Below, piece by piece: positions 1-12,303 of a DNA stretch of 64,000 nucleotides (position 1 is the first letter of the stretch; each line of letters starts with the position of its first letter). The notes below the pieces were generated by a model. The model was not told where the DNA came from. It did not search any database and saw only the letters and a program-made list of their open reading frames with translations. Source of the stretch: Megaustenia siamemsis (lineage: Eukaryota; Mollusca; Gastropoda; Stylommatophora; Ariophantidae); contig JAVIAB010000092.1 of assembly GCA_032433765.1 (NCBI GenBank), positions 104,631,779-104,695,778 of the forward strand, read 5' to 3'. The position numbers and the translations under genes were made by a program.

Positions 1-600
1 CTTATATGTAAAGGGACTATTTTAACGAAAGCAACTTCAAAATTGCTTCAGAGCGGGCTAGTTCAACTATCATAAAAAACGATTGGACATATACAATTGT
101 CTTTTAACGTCAGTGTTGCCAGCACTAATTTTTGGAAAAATTCAGATTTGTGAGAAAAACATTTTAAAATATATTTTTGAGCAATGCTGCAAGGGCTAAG
201 TTTGGATGGGGGATAGATCACTGACTGGTTTATCATTTTCGCAACTCTTGAAGGCATGCAATGCTTGCCTTGCTTATATTAAGTATACGCCACTGGTTGG
301 CAGATTTAGATAACGTTATATATAGATTTTTGGAGAGCAAGGTTTGTACCCGTTATGACTTAATGATATTTCCATTGTTATTTATCCATTTCTGTACATG
401 AACATGTAAGGCACAACTTCTGAACAACATACACGGTGGCACATAATCTTTTCTGTGCTTGCACTTAATTAAGACACATAATTTGTTACAGAAATGTATG
501 AATTGCTAAGTTAGTTGACGAATAACCCACGATGTGCATCGAGCCTATCCATCCCATAAGTGTTGAAATCTCCTCTCCAATATGTCCTTCAGTGTGTGAA
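1..600. other. AT-rich non-coding sequence
   Basis: No coding region, RNA gene or recognisable repeat is visible. The only open frame (63-257, minus, 64 codons) has no motif and no splice context. Degenerate units of the following minisatellite begin just after this stretch. Confidence 0.6.
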
Positions 601-619
601 GTCTAACCACTCCAGTTCT

Positions 620-3325
620 GTGTTATTTGTCTGCCTACTCATTTCTGTGTATTTTGCCTAACTACCCCTTTCTGAGTTATTTGTCTACCTACCACTTTCT
701 GTGTTATTTGTCTACCTATTCTTTTCTGTGTTATTTGTCTGCCTACTTCTTTCTGTTTTATTTGTTTACTTACTCATTTCTGTGTTATTTGTCTGCCTAA
801 TCCTTTCTGTGTTATTTGTCTACCTACCACTTTCTGTGTTATTTGTTTGCCTAATCCTTTCTGTGTTACTTGTCTGCCTACTTCTCTTTGTATTATTTGT
901 CTACCTACTTCTTTCTGAGAGCCGCGATAGCTCAGTGGTTAGTGAACTGGACTACAAAGGACAAAAGGTAGGGTTCGATCCCAATCGACAGCTTCCGGTT
1001 CACCCAGCCTCTAATGGGTACTGGATTTTTTTTCTGGGAAAGTGAAGCGGCACGGGCGTAATACCGGCCACATTACCCCAAAAGTCATGTCCCGAAGTTC
1101 TGTCAAATTAATGGCCACTAACACCATATTCCTTATACTCCACTCGGCGTGACGGAGATACTTTACTTTTTTTTATTTTTTTGTTACTTCTTTCTGTGTT
1201 ATTTGTCTACATATTCTTTTCTGTTTTATTTCTCTACCTACTCCTTTCTGTGTTATTTGTCTACCTATTCTTTTCTGTGTTATTTGTTTACCTACCACTT
1301 TCTGTGTTATTTGTGTTACCTACCACTGTCTGTGTTATTTGTCTACCTACCACTGTCTGTGTTATTTGTCTACCTACCACTTTCTGTGTTATTTGTGTTA
1401 CCTACCACTGTCTGTGTTATTTGTCTACCTACCACTTTCTGTGTTATTTGTGTTACCTACCACTGTCTGTGTTATTTGTCTACCTACCACTGTCTGTGTT
1501 ATTTGTCTACCTACCACTGTCTGTGTTATTTGTCTACCTACCACTTTCTGTGTTATTTGTCTACCTACCACTTTCTGTGTTATTTGTCTACCTACCACTG
1601 TCTGTGTTATTTGTCTACCTACCACTTTCTGTGTTATTTGTGTTACCTACCACTGTCTGTGTTATTTGTCTACCTACCACTTTCTGTGTTATTTGTATAC
1701 CTACCACTGTCTGTGTTATTTGTCTACCTACCACTGTCTGTGTTATTTGTCTACCTACCACTGTCTGTGTTATTTGTCTACCTACCACTGTCTGTGTTAT
1801 TTGTCTACCTACCACTGTCTGTGTTATTTGTCTACCTACCACTTTCTGTGTTATTTGTCTACCTACCACTGTCTGTGTTATTTGTCTACCTACCACTTTC
1901 TGTGTTATTTGTCTACCTACCACTGTCTGTGTTATTTGTGTTACCTACCACTGTCTGTGTTATATGTCTACCTACCACTTTCTGTGTTATTTGTGTTACC
2001 TACCACTGTCTGTGTTATTTGTCTACCTACCACTGTCTGTGTTATTTGTCTACCTACCACTTTCTGTGTTATTTGTGTTACCTACCACTGTCTGTGTTAT
2101 TTGTCTACCTACCACTTTCTGTGTTATTTGTCTACCTACCACTTTCTGTGTTATTTGTCTACCTACCACTGTCTGTGTTATTTGTCTACCTACCACTGTC
2201 TGTGTTATTTGTCTACCTACCACTTTCTGTGTTATTTGTGTTACCTACCACTGTCTGCGTTATTTGTCTACCTACCACTGTCTGTGTTATTTGTCTATCT
2301 ACCACTTTCTGTGTTATTTGTCTACCTACCACTGTCTGTGTTATTTGTCTACCTACCACTGTCTGTGTTATTTGTCTACCTACCACTGTCTGTGTTATTT
2401 GTCTACCTACCACTGTCTGTGTTATTTGTCTACCTACCACTGTCTGTGTTATTTGTCTACCTACCACTGTCTGTGTTATTTGTGTACCTACCACTTTCTG
2501 TGTTATTTGTGTTACCTACCACTGTCTGTGTTATTTGTCTACCTACCACTGTCTGTGTTATTTGTCTACCTACCACTGTCTGTGTTATTTGTCTACCTAC
2601 CACTGTCTGTGTTATTTGTCTACCTACCACTGTCTGTGTTATTTGTGTACCTACCACTTTCTGTGTTATTTGTGTTACCTACCACTGTCTGTGTTATTTG
2701 TCTACCTACCACTGTCTGTGTTATTTGTCTACCTACCACTTTCTGTGTTATTTGTGTTACCTACCACTGTCTGTGTTATTTGTCTACCTACCACTGTCTG
2801 TGTTATTTGTCTACCTACCACTGTCTGTGTTATTTGTGTTACCTACCACTGTCTGTGTTATTTGTCTACCTACCACTGTCTGTGTTATTTGTCTACCTAC
2901 CACTGTCTGTGTTATTTGTCTACCTACCACTTTCTGTGTTATTTGTCTGCCTACTCCTTTCAGTGTTATTTGTCTGCCTACTTCTTTCTGTATTATTTGT
3001 TTGCCTACTCCTTTCTGTATTATTTGTCTGCCTACTCTTTTCTGTGTTATTTGTCTGCCTACTCTTCTCTGTGTTACTTTTTCTACCTACTCCTTTTTGT
3101 ATGACTTGTTTACCAACTCATTACTGTGTTATTTATCTGCCTATTCCTTTCTGTGTTATTTGTCTACCTACTTCTTTCTGTTATTTTTCTGCCTACTCAT
3201 TTGTGTTATTTGTCTGGATACTCTTTTCTGTGTTATTTTTCTACCTACTCCTTTCTGTGTTATTTGTCTACCTACCCCTTTCTGTATTATTTTGTTCACC
3301 TACTCTTTTCTGGCATCCCCAGAAT
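620..3325. repeat. 27-bp minisatellite array with 28-bp frame-shifting variants
   Basis: The core (about 1290-2950) is a near-perfect tandem array of roughly sixty units. The period is 27 bp, built on ctacctaccactgtctgtgt followed by tatttgt. A recurring variant replaces gtctacc with gtgttacc and is 28 bp long. A second polymorphism is ctg/ctt in the cactgtctg/cactttctg position. Units become degenerate towards both ends (620-918 and 2950-3325). Because 27 is nine codons, every forward frame stays open for hundreds of codons, and each 28-bp unit rotates the reading frame among three nonapeptide registers. The long predicted proteins (651, 686 and 736 codons) are therefore array artefacts. A SINE lies within the left, degenerate part. 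Confidence 0.95.
918..1184 (+). mobile_element. SINE family 1, full-length copy inside the minisatellite
   Basis: The head is tRNA-like. gagccgcg and the later cagct/cggctc region would close an acceptor-like stem. tagctcagtgg matches a pol III box A and gggttcgatccc a box B. The body carries the family hallmark words ggatttttt, ctgggaaagtgaagcggc, cacattaccccaaaa and the terminal cggcgtgacgg. It ends in a tttactttt tail. The flanks tacttctttctg (906-917 and 1185-1196) look like a 12-bp target-site duplication, although that word also occurs in the surrounding array, so the duplication is not proof. Other copies of this family occur near 12.2, 13.9, 22.9, 23.4, 30.1, 46.7, 47.5, 49.2 and 50.2 kb. 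Confidence 0.88.
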
Positions 3326-3399
3326 TGTCTGCTTATGAAACTTGCTTTGTCCCCTCCTTCCCCCCCCCCTTTCCCCTTAAATTTATCGTAGTTTCATGA

Positions 3400-4060
3400 G
3401 ATCGAAGCCACTTATTTCCACTGAAATGGCAGAAAATATTTCACTGCGGCAATCTGAAGGCAGCACTCATCTTTGCTTCATAAAGTAGTAACTATCTCAT
3501 GGCAATTGCCTCTTCTTCAACTTGGAGCAACTGCACCTTCATGAAACTGTCTGCTCATTCTTTTGAGGGCTATTGATACTCAAATTTGTCAATTTCCCAT
3601 TTGACTCCAACACATACACTTTTCGTTTTAATGGCAAGCCCTGAGCGTACCATCAATCCATTCATTTTATTCTATAACAAGAAAATAATTTCCCATTCGA
3701 CAGCCAAACATATATTTTTTTCATATAACAACAAAAGCACCATTTATTTTTTGACTGGTAATACATTAATTTTGTACCTAACAGCAAGACAATAGTTGCC
3801 CATTTGACATCAAAACTATAGCACCCAGTTTTATAGCAAGATATTTACTTTCCATTTAACATCACGACATACATTTTTCGTTCAACACCAGGACATTTAT
3901 TTCGCATTTTACAGAAAGGCAATAATTTCTCATAAATCAACAAAACAATAATTTTCAAAATGGGAAAGACAATAGTTTTAAAAAATTCAGCAATAATTTT
4001 CCACAAATCAGCAATAATTTTTTTATAAATCAGCAAGACAATTTTCTATTTTACAGGAAA
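3400..4060. repeat. Degenerate AT-rich repetitive stretch
   Basis: Loosely repeated words such as cccatttgaca, agcaagacaat and aataatttt recur every 30-40 bp, most clearly from 3575 to 4060. It looks like a decayed minisatellite. Short open frames here have no motifs. Confidence 0.4.
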
Positions 4061-4900
4061 ATCAACAAAACACGAGACCTTAATTAGCCCTTCAAACGAT
4101 ATGTTTAGCGGAGCATTTTGTTTTTCATTTCTTGTCCTTTTTTTTCTTTTTTTTTTTGCAGATTGCAATTGCGCCGTATTAAGGGTTTTGATAATTATAA
4201 TGAATAAATGTAAAAAAAAAAAAAAGAGATTGTTGTGTATATAAGAACAATAACATAATGTGATTTCGAGCTTTCCATGAGAGATTGTAAAATATTTTAA
4301 TGGACACCACACATGATTACCTTATATAATATATAGAGAGGGGTATGCCTATAAGAAAAACAGTGAGAAAGAAAAAAGAAGGGCTTGGTAGAGGCTCAGG
4401 CGAGTAGGCAAGCAGACAATCAAGCGACATTCAAGTTAGTAATGATAAATATAAAGACATGCACACCCGTTGTTATTTATTATAAGATATGACATGACAT
4501 GTAAGAAATGAGAGCATATGATACTGCCTCTGGGAGACAGACAACCAATAACAACACGAGAGACGAGGAATGCTAATCTATCTTTAAACGAATCTTAGTT
4601 TACATTTAAATGTTCACGAGTTCCAGAAATTTGTAACTATTTTAACGTATCAGTGTAGAAAAGTTGAGTTACGGATCGCCATTATCTAAGAAATGACAAA
4701 GTCTGTTGATATAGACCTACTGTTGCAGTATCTGTATTATAAACAAGTTAATGAGGTGAGGTCACAACATTGACAAATTTTGTTTGATATAAGCCAACTG
4801 TTCTGATATCTATAGAATGGACAGGTTGATTAGGTAAAGTCCCGGCAATGACGCAGTTTGTTAAAATTAGGTCTACTCTTTCTCTCTCTCTCTCTCTGCG
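4061..4900. other. Non-coding spacer with homopolymer tracts
   Basis: Poly-T (about 4139-4159) and poly-A (4212-4225) tracts and a short tctc run (4877-4897). Nothing codes convincingly. Confidence 0.5.
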
Positions 4901-4904
4901 TTCA

Positions 4905-5240
4905 GGACTCAATCAGAGTAAGGATTCCAGACTCTCATATGAAGTCAGCTGTCAGGCTAAGTGTGTTGATCGCCCCCACAGACAGAACATCACAATCAGA
5001 GTCTGTCAGATCCACTCTGACTGAACACCCGTTAATACGTTGCACTGTGTTCTGCGCCAGTGGCCCAGTGCATCCGATTTCAGCCAGCATTTTATTCGGG
5101 TTTGCTTTCCCTAGCCTTTGATTGTCCCCAATCTTCCTGCAAGGCAGCAGATGATCTTTTCTGTCGGGGGATTCTGCCCTTAGATGGTAGGCCCTCCCAG
5201 GTTTACGAGCACCATCTGCCCCAGTCACTAGAGGTGACTA
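4905..5240. other. GC-richer unclassified block
   Basis: This 0.33-kb block is visibly less AT-rich than its surroundings and is open on both strands (87 codons on plus, 97 on minus). I do not recognise either translation. No splice sites or start context favour one strand. It abuts the 38-bp array, whose first unit grows out of its last bases (gtgactaacacagacac). It could be an exon relic or part of an interspersed repeat. A homology search would decide. Confidence 0.25.
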
Positions 5241-5955
5241 ACACAGACACGGACACACAAAGATGTGAGATGTGACTAATACAGACATTCACACACAAAG
5301 ATGTGAGATGTGACTAACACAGACATGCACACACAAAGATATGAGATGTGACTAATACAGACATGCACACAGCGATACGAGGCATGACTAACACTGACAC
5401 ACATCAAGATATATGACACATGACTAACATAAACATGCACATAAAGATATGAGATATAACTGACATTGACATGCACACACAAAGATATGACACATGCCTA
5501 ACATAGACATGCACACAAAGATAAGAGATATGACAAACATAGATAGGCACATACAAAGATATGAGATGGGACTAACATAGCCATGCACACACAAGGATAT
5601 GAGATGTCACAAACACAGAGATGCACACACAAAGATATGAGATATGACTAACATAAACATGCACACAAAGATATGAGATATCACTAACCCAGAAATGCAC
5701 ACACACACAGATATGACATATGACTAACACTGGTACACACTAAGATATGAGATATGACTAAACACAGACACACATAAAGATATGAGACATGATTAACACG
5801 GACACAACGAGATATGAGATATAACTAACATGACACACACCAAGATATGAGCCATGGCCAGCACACACAAGCTAAGATATGAGCCATGGCTAGGACAGAA
5901 ACACAGCAAGATATGAGCCATGGCTTCACCAAAAAACACCAAAAAATGAACCGTG
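5237..5955. repeat. About 38-bp minisatellite array
   Basis: Roughly nineteen imperfect units built on gatatgagatatgactaaca followed by cagacatgcacacacaaa. Unit length varies by a few bases because of the CA-rich end. The 68-codon minus-strand frame inside it is an array artefact. It ends next to the 3' side of the minus-strand lectin/EGF gene fragment. Confidence 0.9.
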
Positions 5956-5959
5956 TCTA

Positions 5960-7106
5960 GCACAGAAACACATTAAAGTGTCCATATGCTTGGGCTTGTT
6001 GTAGTCGGCAGACTCTTCTGAACGTGGGAATCACAGGTTTCGTTAAACAGTTGTCCGCAGATTTGAGAGTGCAGTCTGACCCATAGAACGTTCTCTTGCA
6101 TGTACATATTCCCGATCGACTGTTGACAGGTGTCGTTGAAACAGTTGTCCGGACATTTGAGAGTACATATGATGTCACAGCCATCAGAACACATCTGTTC
6201 GCACTGTAGCCCAAAATTACCATCTGGACAAGAGTCATTACAGGTATAGCCAAGATGTTTACATTGTAGGCATTTTCCAGATTTTTCCTCAAATAAAGGA
6301 CAGACACTGAGACAAGACCCGGAACAGTCGTGTCCATAGATCCCATGTGAACAGTAGCCGTGACAAGTACCGATGATGACATTGCAGCCTTTACTACACC
6401 CACTACACACTGCACAAAACGACAAGAATGCTCGTCCAGACAATAGGTGTCTGTAAATGTTTGCACCTCACATACCGTCAGTGCACTGTCGGCCTGCGAA
6501 ATGGTCGGTGAGAACGCAATCTTAATGTGTGCCATTGACGTTTGTGTTTTGACTACAATAGTGTTCACAGATAAATTAGGGTAGGATATATCATTATACT
6601 GGAACACTACTCCGCCACTGTCAGAGAAAGCCTTTAGAGTGGCATTCTTTACCCGAATCATAGTGCTAGCTCGATGATAGATTCGAATGATGTGAGTCTT
6701 CTGGGGCGCTGCAAAGTTCAGATACCAGTAAACAGAATTGGTTCCACTTCTCCATTGTGTGTGTGTGCAGTCATTGTCATAGAGATTGGTCTTTGTTTTG
6801 CTATTAACTGCGGCCTCTGGTCCACATCCATCTCTTGTATAACAAGCATCAAATGTTTTGTGCATTAAATCGGTCTGGTTTGTGTTCTGTTTGAGAGCCA
6901 GTTTCCGACCCCTGCCAATGTAGTTGGAGCAGATGTTTGCAACTATCGCCCTTTCAATCCGTAACTTGTTGATCAGACCAGCCCCAGGACAGAAGGCATC
7001 AATCTCGTGCGGACTAACTACAAACCTTGATACATTGTTACATGAGGCAGAACCATTCTGTTTTACCATGAAACTGTCCGGATATTTTAAGTCATTCGCA
7101 TAAATC
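5960..7106 (-). pseudogene. Lectin-like (F5/8C, fucolectin-type) plus EGF-like repeat protein, MEGF-like, frameshifted fragment
   Basis: The minus-strand translation starts after a plausible splice acceptor (tgctcctggtttag ending at 7107), in frame with IYANDLKYPDSF and on through M at 7069. Residues about 1-60 from that M look like the tail of one lectin-like module. Residues about 58-205 look like an F5/8C/fucolectin-like beta-sandwich (GRKLALKQNT, CTHTQWRSGTNSVYW, IIRIYHRA, ending TVCEVQTF). Cysteine-rich EGF-like repeats follow, but in another frame (CSGCSKGCNVIIGTC, GIYGHDCSGSC, CPDGNFGLQCEQMC, CPDNCFNDTC). The frame returns near 6110-6130 (GICTCKRTFYGSDC) and shifts again near 6050, where tgtttaacgaaacctgt lacks one base relative to the preceding EGF unit's tgtttcaacgacacctgt. 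In this architecture, known from molluscan MEGF-like receptors, a signal peptide and transmembrane segment would lie on other exons, and neither is visible here. At least three frameshifts suggest a pseudogene or assembly errors. Confidence 0.72.
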
Positions 7107-8970
7107 CTAAACCAGGAGCACTACCAGGTCTACTCTTGAAGTATGTCTAAAATGGACAAGTTCTTCATCATAATCCTGGAGATCAAGCCAGTTATTACTG
7201 CTTCTAGGGTTTAGGAGTACACGATTGGACTGTAACGGAGTTCAATCAGTCAAGGAATCAATCAATTCAGTATGAAATTAGTGTATAATTTTATATAAAC
7301 GAGTGTATAACGTTACGTAAATGAGTGTATACCATTACGTAAATGAGTGTATAACGTTACGTAAATGAGTATATAACGTTACGTAAATGAGTGTATAAGT
7401 ATGAGTGTTCGGCAAATGAATGTTAACATTTCCTGGCTGAGGACGGAAGAGTTGTGACTTCTCTAATTTCATTTGTTCATCTTTACACACGACCTTCCAT
7501 GGAATCTGGGGCTAGATCGTCGTCTGTTGTCTACCTTGCTCCTAGCCGCAGATAATAAATTATTTTCCTATGAGATGACCAAAGCACTCCATTGCTATCT
7601 TTGCTTCAATATGTAGTTACAATTGTCCTGAATCTCATTTTGGTTGTGTTACTTCATAATGACATTATGGTTTTGTTCAAGCATTATTCCAATATTTTGT
7701 TAGTCTTTTTTTTCTATTTTATATTGCTATGTGTGGGAAATTGACAACGGGGGAAATAACAAGAAGAAGATACTGCTCATAACTGGTTACTTTATTGTTA
7801 ATTTGTATGTTAATGTTTTATTAATTGATGACGAGAAGTGATATATTCAGTGTATGCTTCTTAACATTTGTTTTCTTCACTACACAGTATACGAACATAA
7901 ACAATTATTCAAAATATATGAATATTATTTATGTTAATATTTTAACATCAAATCTAGTAAATATAAATTGTTGTGACTTTTGCCTTGTTGTGATTTCTTA
8001 GTTAGCACCACCGTCAGGTTGCTAGGCCGGTCACAATGTTGTTAACATTATCATTTCTGTCGCTTGGAAAGCGTGTGTGACCACGTTGTTTAAATCGGTC
8101 GTTCTCCAATCATTTAAATGCCAATTGGATTTCTAATTTCGTCTAAATTCTTCTATCAGTTAATGGTGACATGAAAATTCGCAACGAAATGTTTCGACTG
8201 CAGTAGACTTGTACTGCACTACAGACCGACAAGACAGTGGTGGCTACTTGTGTACGTACCATTTTGTAATAAAAGAGAAGAAATATATGTTTCGTGTAGC
8301 ATGTGATAATCCTTAAAGAAGTGACCTATGTCCGCCCCATACTATCGTGTATGTTTCTTTCCACTGCTCTTCGACGGGTTGCCCTTTGAACTCTTCCAAC
8401 TCTCCATCTCTCGGTAGCCCACAGCATGCAAGTCTTGTGATTGTGTTTAAATCTTGCAAGCGTGCATGACCTATCAGACCCCATCCTGTGCTTCTGATTA
8501 CAGCGCTCAGCTCATTTTCATTGTACCTTTAGGAAACTTGAAGGTTGTCATTACTTATCACAATTTGCTTGTGGAAAATTATCACAATGTTTTTGGGTAA
8601 AAAAACCGCAGAAAAATAACTGCATAAATGGTGCTATGCACTCGACAAGTTGCTTGTATCCCCATCCCGTTCCTTAAATGTCTCCTCCCTTTACCGTGAC
8701 AGACACCAGCAAATAGGATAAATGTGTAACACAAGCTTGTTAGTGTTTTTCTTCTTTGCCTTGTGAGTTTGTTAAGCTAGTTACAAAGGTGCCAAAACCT
8801 TATTTTGGGACTGTTCAAAGTGAATCAAGTCAGCTATATGGCCACCAACTCGACCTAAAAGGATAATTTACACCTTGATACACGTAATCAAACAATCCTT
8901 TACTTAGTTGTGTACTCTCACGCTGACAAGGAGCTTACAACGTAAAATCGTTGTTGTATTCTTCATTTGT
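7107..8970. other. Non-coding sequence, possible upstream intron of the lectin/EGF fragment
   Basis: No further exon of the minus-strand gene was recognised here. The only structured element is the 22-bp array listed separately. The remainder is AT-rich single-copy-looking DNA. Confidence 0.45.
7288..7400. repeat. 22-bp tandem repeat, about 5 units
   Basis: Unit gtgtataacgttacgtaaat plus ga, repeated about five times with single substitutions (ccattacg, gtatataacg). The motif contains the palindrome aacgtt. Confidence 0.88.
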
Positions 8971-8980
8971 TTTTTTATAT

Positions 8981-9585
8981 AGTTAAACGAAATAGAAGAA
9001 TTCAAGTATTTGGGCACAATGTTCACAGAAGATGGAAAAGTAGACAGAGAAATTGACATGAGAATACAAAAAGCAAATGCTGTTACATACCAGCTTTCAC
9101 CATTGCCAAGACATCCAAACATTTCTATGCCAGCTAAACAACAAATGATAAATAACATTTTCATACCAACTTTGTGCTATGAAAGTCAAACATGGACCCT
9201 TTCTAAATCACAATTAAGAAATATCAATACATGTGAGATGCGATGCTTGAGAAAAGTAACAAACAACACAAGAAGAGATAGAATACCAAATGAAACCATA
9301 AGAAAAAACCCTGCCAAGAATATATAGAACAACAACAACTTAAATGGTTTGGCCACCTGGTCAGAATGAATCCTCACCAATCACTATCAAGAGCGTTCTT
9401 CTCGAGAATGCATGGAAAAAGACCAAGAGGAAGACCCAGAAGAAGATGGATAGATGCAGTGACAGAGACATGTAACAACAAAGGAAAATCACTAATTCAG
9501 ACAATTCGAGCAGCTCAAGAACGACAAATGATATAAACCACGACACCTTTTAGGTATCAGTGAAAAGAAGCAGAAGAAGAAACGA
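8981..9585 (+). mobile_element. LINE 3' fragment: C-terminal region of an RTE-like reverse transcriptase
   Basis: The frame reads EEFKYLGTMFTEDGKVDREI, then IFIPTLCYESQTWTLSKSQL and CEMRCLRKV, the usual post-palm segment of non-LTR reverse transcriptases. After a frameshift near 9325 it continues KWFGHLVRMNPHQSLSRAF, GKRPRGRPRRRWIDAV and a stop near 9535. The fingers/palm with YADD and the endonuclease are absent, so this is a 5'-truncated, non-functional copy. The tail is purine-rich (agaagcagaagaagaaa). Family differs from the TCA-tailed LINEs further right. Confidence 0.85.
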
Positions 9586-9589
9586 TCCA

Positions 9590-11910
9590 GAACGGCAAAA
9601 AAATAGCGGAAAAGTTGAATCCCAACGATTGATATTGAATTAGTGTGCAGTTTTACAAATATACCGGAACACTTTCCTATTGAGGCAAAAACTTTTAGAT
9701 ATACTCGGTGACAAGGATGATGAGATGTAGCAGTCACGAAATGACACAATGTCCGAAATGAAGCATTAGAATGTCACGTGATTATGAAATCGTTGAAAAA
9801 CGCTTCTGGAATGACATTTTGTTTAATAAACTGCCCGCTTTTATTTATTGGAATTGTTTAATTATGTAGCACGCTAGACATGTCTATTTTAGATAGAAAT
9901 ATATGCAAGAATGTCATGGAAGATTATTGAGGGAAATCTCCCAAACATTTTCCTAATTTTGAAGGAGAAATATCAATATCAAATTAACGATTAGTGAACC
10001 ACTCAAATAAATGTATGTCCAGTTATTTTTTTATCGCATAGACTGTAAGCATGTTTGTAAAACCAGTGTTCTGTCCTCTGCATTAACGCTATAATCTTGG
10101 GTCAGCTCGAAACTTGGTATCTATTTCGCAGGGTTAGGAATAGCCACCAAATTGCGATAAAAAGTTAACTTCGAGAAAGCGACTTCATTGCATAGAGCCA
10201 GTACTTCAAATTTGATTTGAAGCCAATAATATTGGTTCGAACAGTTTGCTGGTAAGTTAATGTACATATTCATGCGCTTTAACAAGAAAAACCCACTAAA
10301 AGAAAAAAAACAATTAGTTTTTAGCTACACTGTTTTGTTAAATAACTCCTATGTCAAATATCTAAAAGAAGTATGAGGCTGAACAGATCGTGCCTCGCCT
10401 AAAAGAAGGCAAAAATCAAATTCGAAGCCCCTCGTCTCTTCTTCAATGTTTTCCGATTGGACAGTATCATTGTTGCAAGTGTCACAAGTTTCAGATTTGC
10501 AGCTTCCTACGTCCTGATAACAATTATTGAGGAAACTCGATTGTTAATCAACACAATTTTGAAATAAAATTGTTCCGGCTTGTCATTCTCTCAGCACCTT
10601 CTACCGATGAATGCATGTGCCAGCAAAAATACATTAGTGTCTGGCAATTGCTATCGTCTGCCAATTACATTGACTCTTCTAAATTATCCACCTCGATCTT
10701 CCCGTGAGCTGAGAATCAGACACAAGTACCGCTCCACCAGATCTCATACCAAAAAGCCACCTTATATCTGATTCAATTTACATAATTAATATCGTGAACA
10801 TGCATTTTACTCCTCTTTGGTTTCTCCATTTATGCCTGTCGAGGAGCATATATTGCAATTATCAACACATCACACAAATGTGTCAGTGTTTGGAACGTTA
10901 TTCCTTCCGAGCTGTTATCCATCAAAGCCCCTTAGACTCCCTTTAAACCCTACATTACGATAACGTAGTAGAAATTACCGCATCAAAACACATATTCTTC
11001 AAAATTTGACATGTGTGTATTCAAACATTGCCCTCCCCTTCCGGTCACCCCTGAGTGTTTGATTTGTTTCCATTGTTGTTGGATTTTTGTTTTAGATTTC
11101 GTGAGATACTATCTCATATAATGCGAAAAACCAATCCCCTTTTATTCAAGAAATTTGTTGATTTTTCCCTTTCTTGTTCTGCAAATTGGGAAATTTCCTC
11201 GTTCGTCGGCGAACATCAAACAACCCTTTGTTACTCTGGAAACGCAGTGAATGATGCTATGAGGTAGCCAAACTGGTGGCCTTAAGGCGTCCGTACCGAA
11301 AGACACTGTAGCACGTCGTCTGACCTATGAGCTCAAAATCAAGTCATAAATCAACCTGAGACAGGACATCCGAGTACTCGTCCTAGTGTATACACACGGC
11401 TGTATGTCAAAAAGTTCAAAGAAAATATAGTATTTTGTACTGTAATTGTTACAATTAAGTGGTTGTAATTTTTACTACTGTATCGTAAACACGGCAGCTA
11501 CAGAAGGTATTGTAATCTAGGATTCGCCAACGAGAAGGTCTTTCCACCTATCCCTATTCATGGATACTTTCTCCAATTCTCTTTATTCCTCACGAATGTT
11601 CTTAAGTTTGTCCATGACTTAACTCCAGCATGTGTTCCTTGGCTTTTCTGACTTTTTCTATCCTTATGAGATCCAGGACATTACCTATCTTGCCCTGCTG
11701 GCGCTGGCATCAGATTTTCTTCGCGTGTGTTCAACCCAACGAATTGGCCTGATGGATTGGGATGCTATTAATTATAAGCTAATTATTTTAATGGACTGCT
11801 AATCTACAGTATTATGTTCTTCAATTGTTTCAGTGTAATGATGACTTTTTATCATATGAATTACCATTGCATCTTAAGTGTTCTTCAAAGCTGTTTGGCA
11901 AATTGTACAC
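9590..11910. other. Non-coding AT-rich stretch
   Basis: No gene, RNA or repeat could be supported. Small open frames (10580-10771 and 11055-11267) lack motifs and splice context. Confidence 0.45.
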
Positions 11911-11914
11911 TCTG

Positions 11915-12115
11915 TTAGTTTTTCTCTCTTTGTTAGTTATGCTCTCTTTGTTAGTTTATCTCTCTTTGTTAGTTTTTCTCACTTTGTTATTTTTTCTCTC
12001 TGTGTTAATTGTTCTCTCTGTGTTAATAGTTCTCTCTTTGTTAGGTTTTCTCTCTTTGTTAGTTTTTCTCTCTTTCTTAGTCCTGCTCTCTGTTAGTTAT
12101 GCTCTCTTTGTTAAC
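11915..12115. repeat. 18-bp pyrimidine-rich tandem repeat
   Basis: About eleven units of tctctctttgttagtttt with substitutions. The period is six codons, which explains the two overlapping plus-strand open frames rich in Leu/Val/Phe/Ser. These are not genes. Confidence 0.85.
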
Positions 12116-12191
12116 TTATGCTCATGACAATGTTCTTTTGATAGTAGCCCACTCCACCCACCCAATAAATCAAGTGTTTCGTTGTGCACAG

Positions 12192-12303
12192 AGTAAATAA
12201 ATAAAATGCTCCGTCACTCCATGTAGCGTATCTGGCGTTAGTGACCATAATTTTTACAGACCTTCAGCACATGATTTTTAAGGTAATGTGGTCAGTATTA
12301 CAA
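12192..12303 (-). mobile_element. SINE family 1, 3'-end fragment
   Basis: On the minus strand this carries the 3' half of the family: cacattaccttaaaaatcatg, gtctgtaaaaatt, ggtcactaacgcc and a tcactccatgtagcg variant of the terminal gtgacg region. The tRNA-like head is absent. The plus-strand left edge has the expected taaataaataaaa form of the tail. Confidence 0.75.

Noticed and set aside
919..995. Functional tRNA gene
   Set aside because: Box A and B are good, but the anticodon arm does not form, the sequence continues into a SINE body, and the same head recurs in many dispersed copies.
1149..3399. Three plus-strand open frames of 651, 736 and 686 codons
   Set aside because: They are overlapping readings of the 27/28-bp minisatellite. 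The period is a multiple of three and contains no stop in any frame. No splice, start or domain evidence supports a protein.
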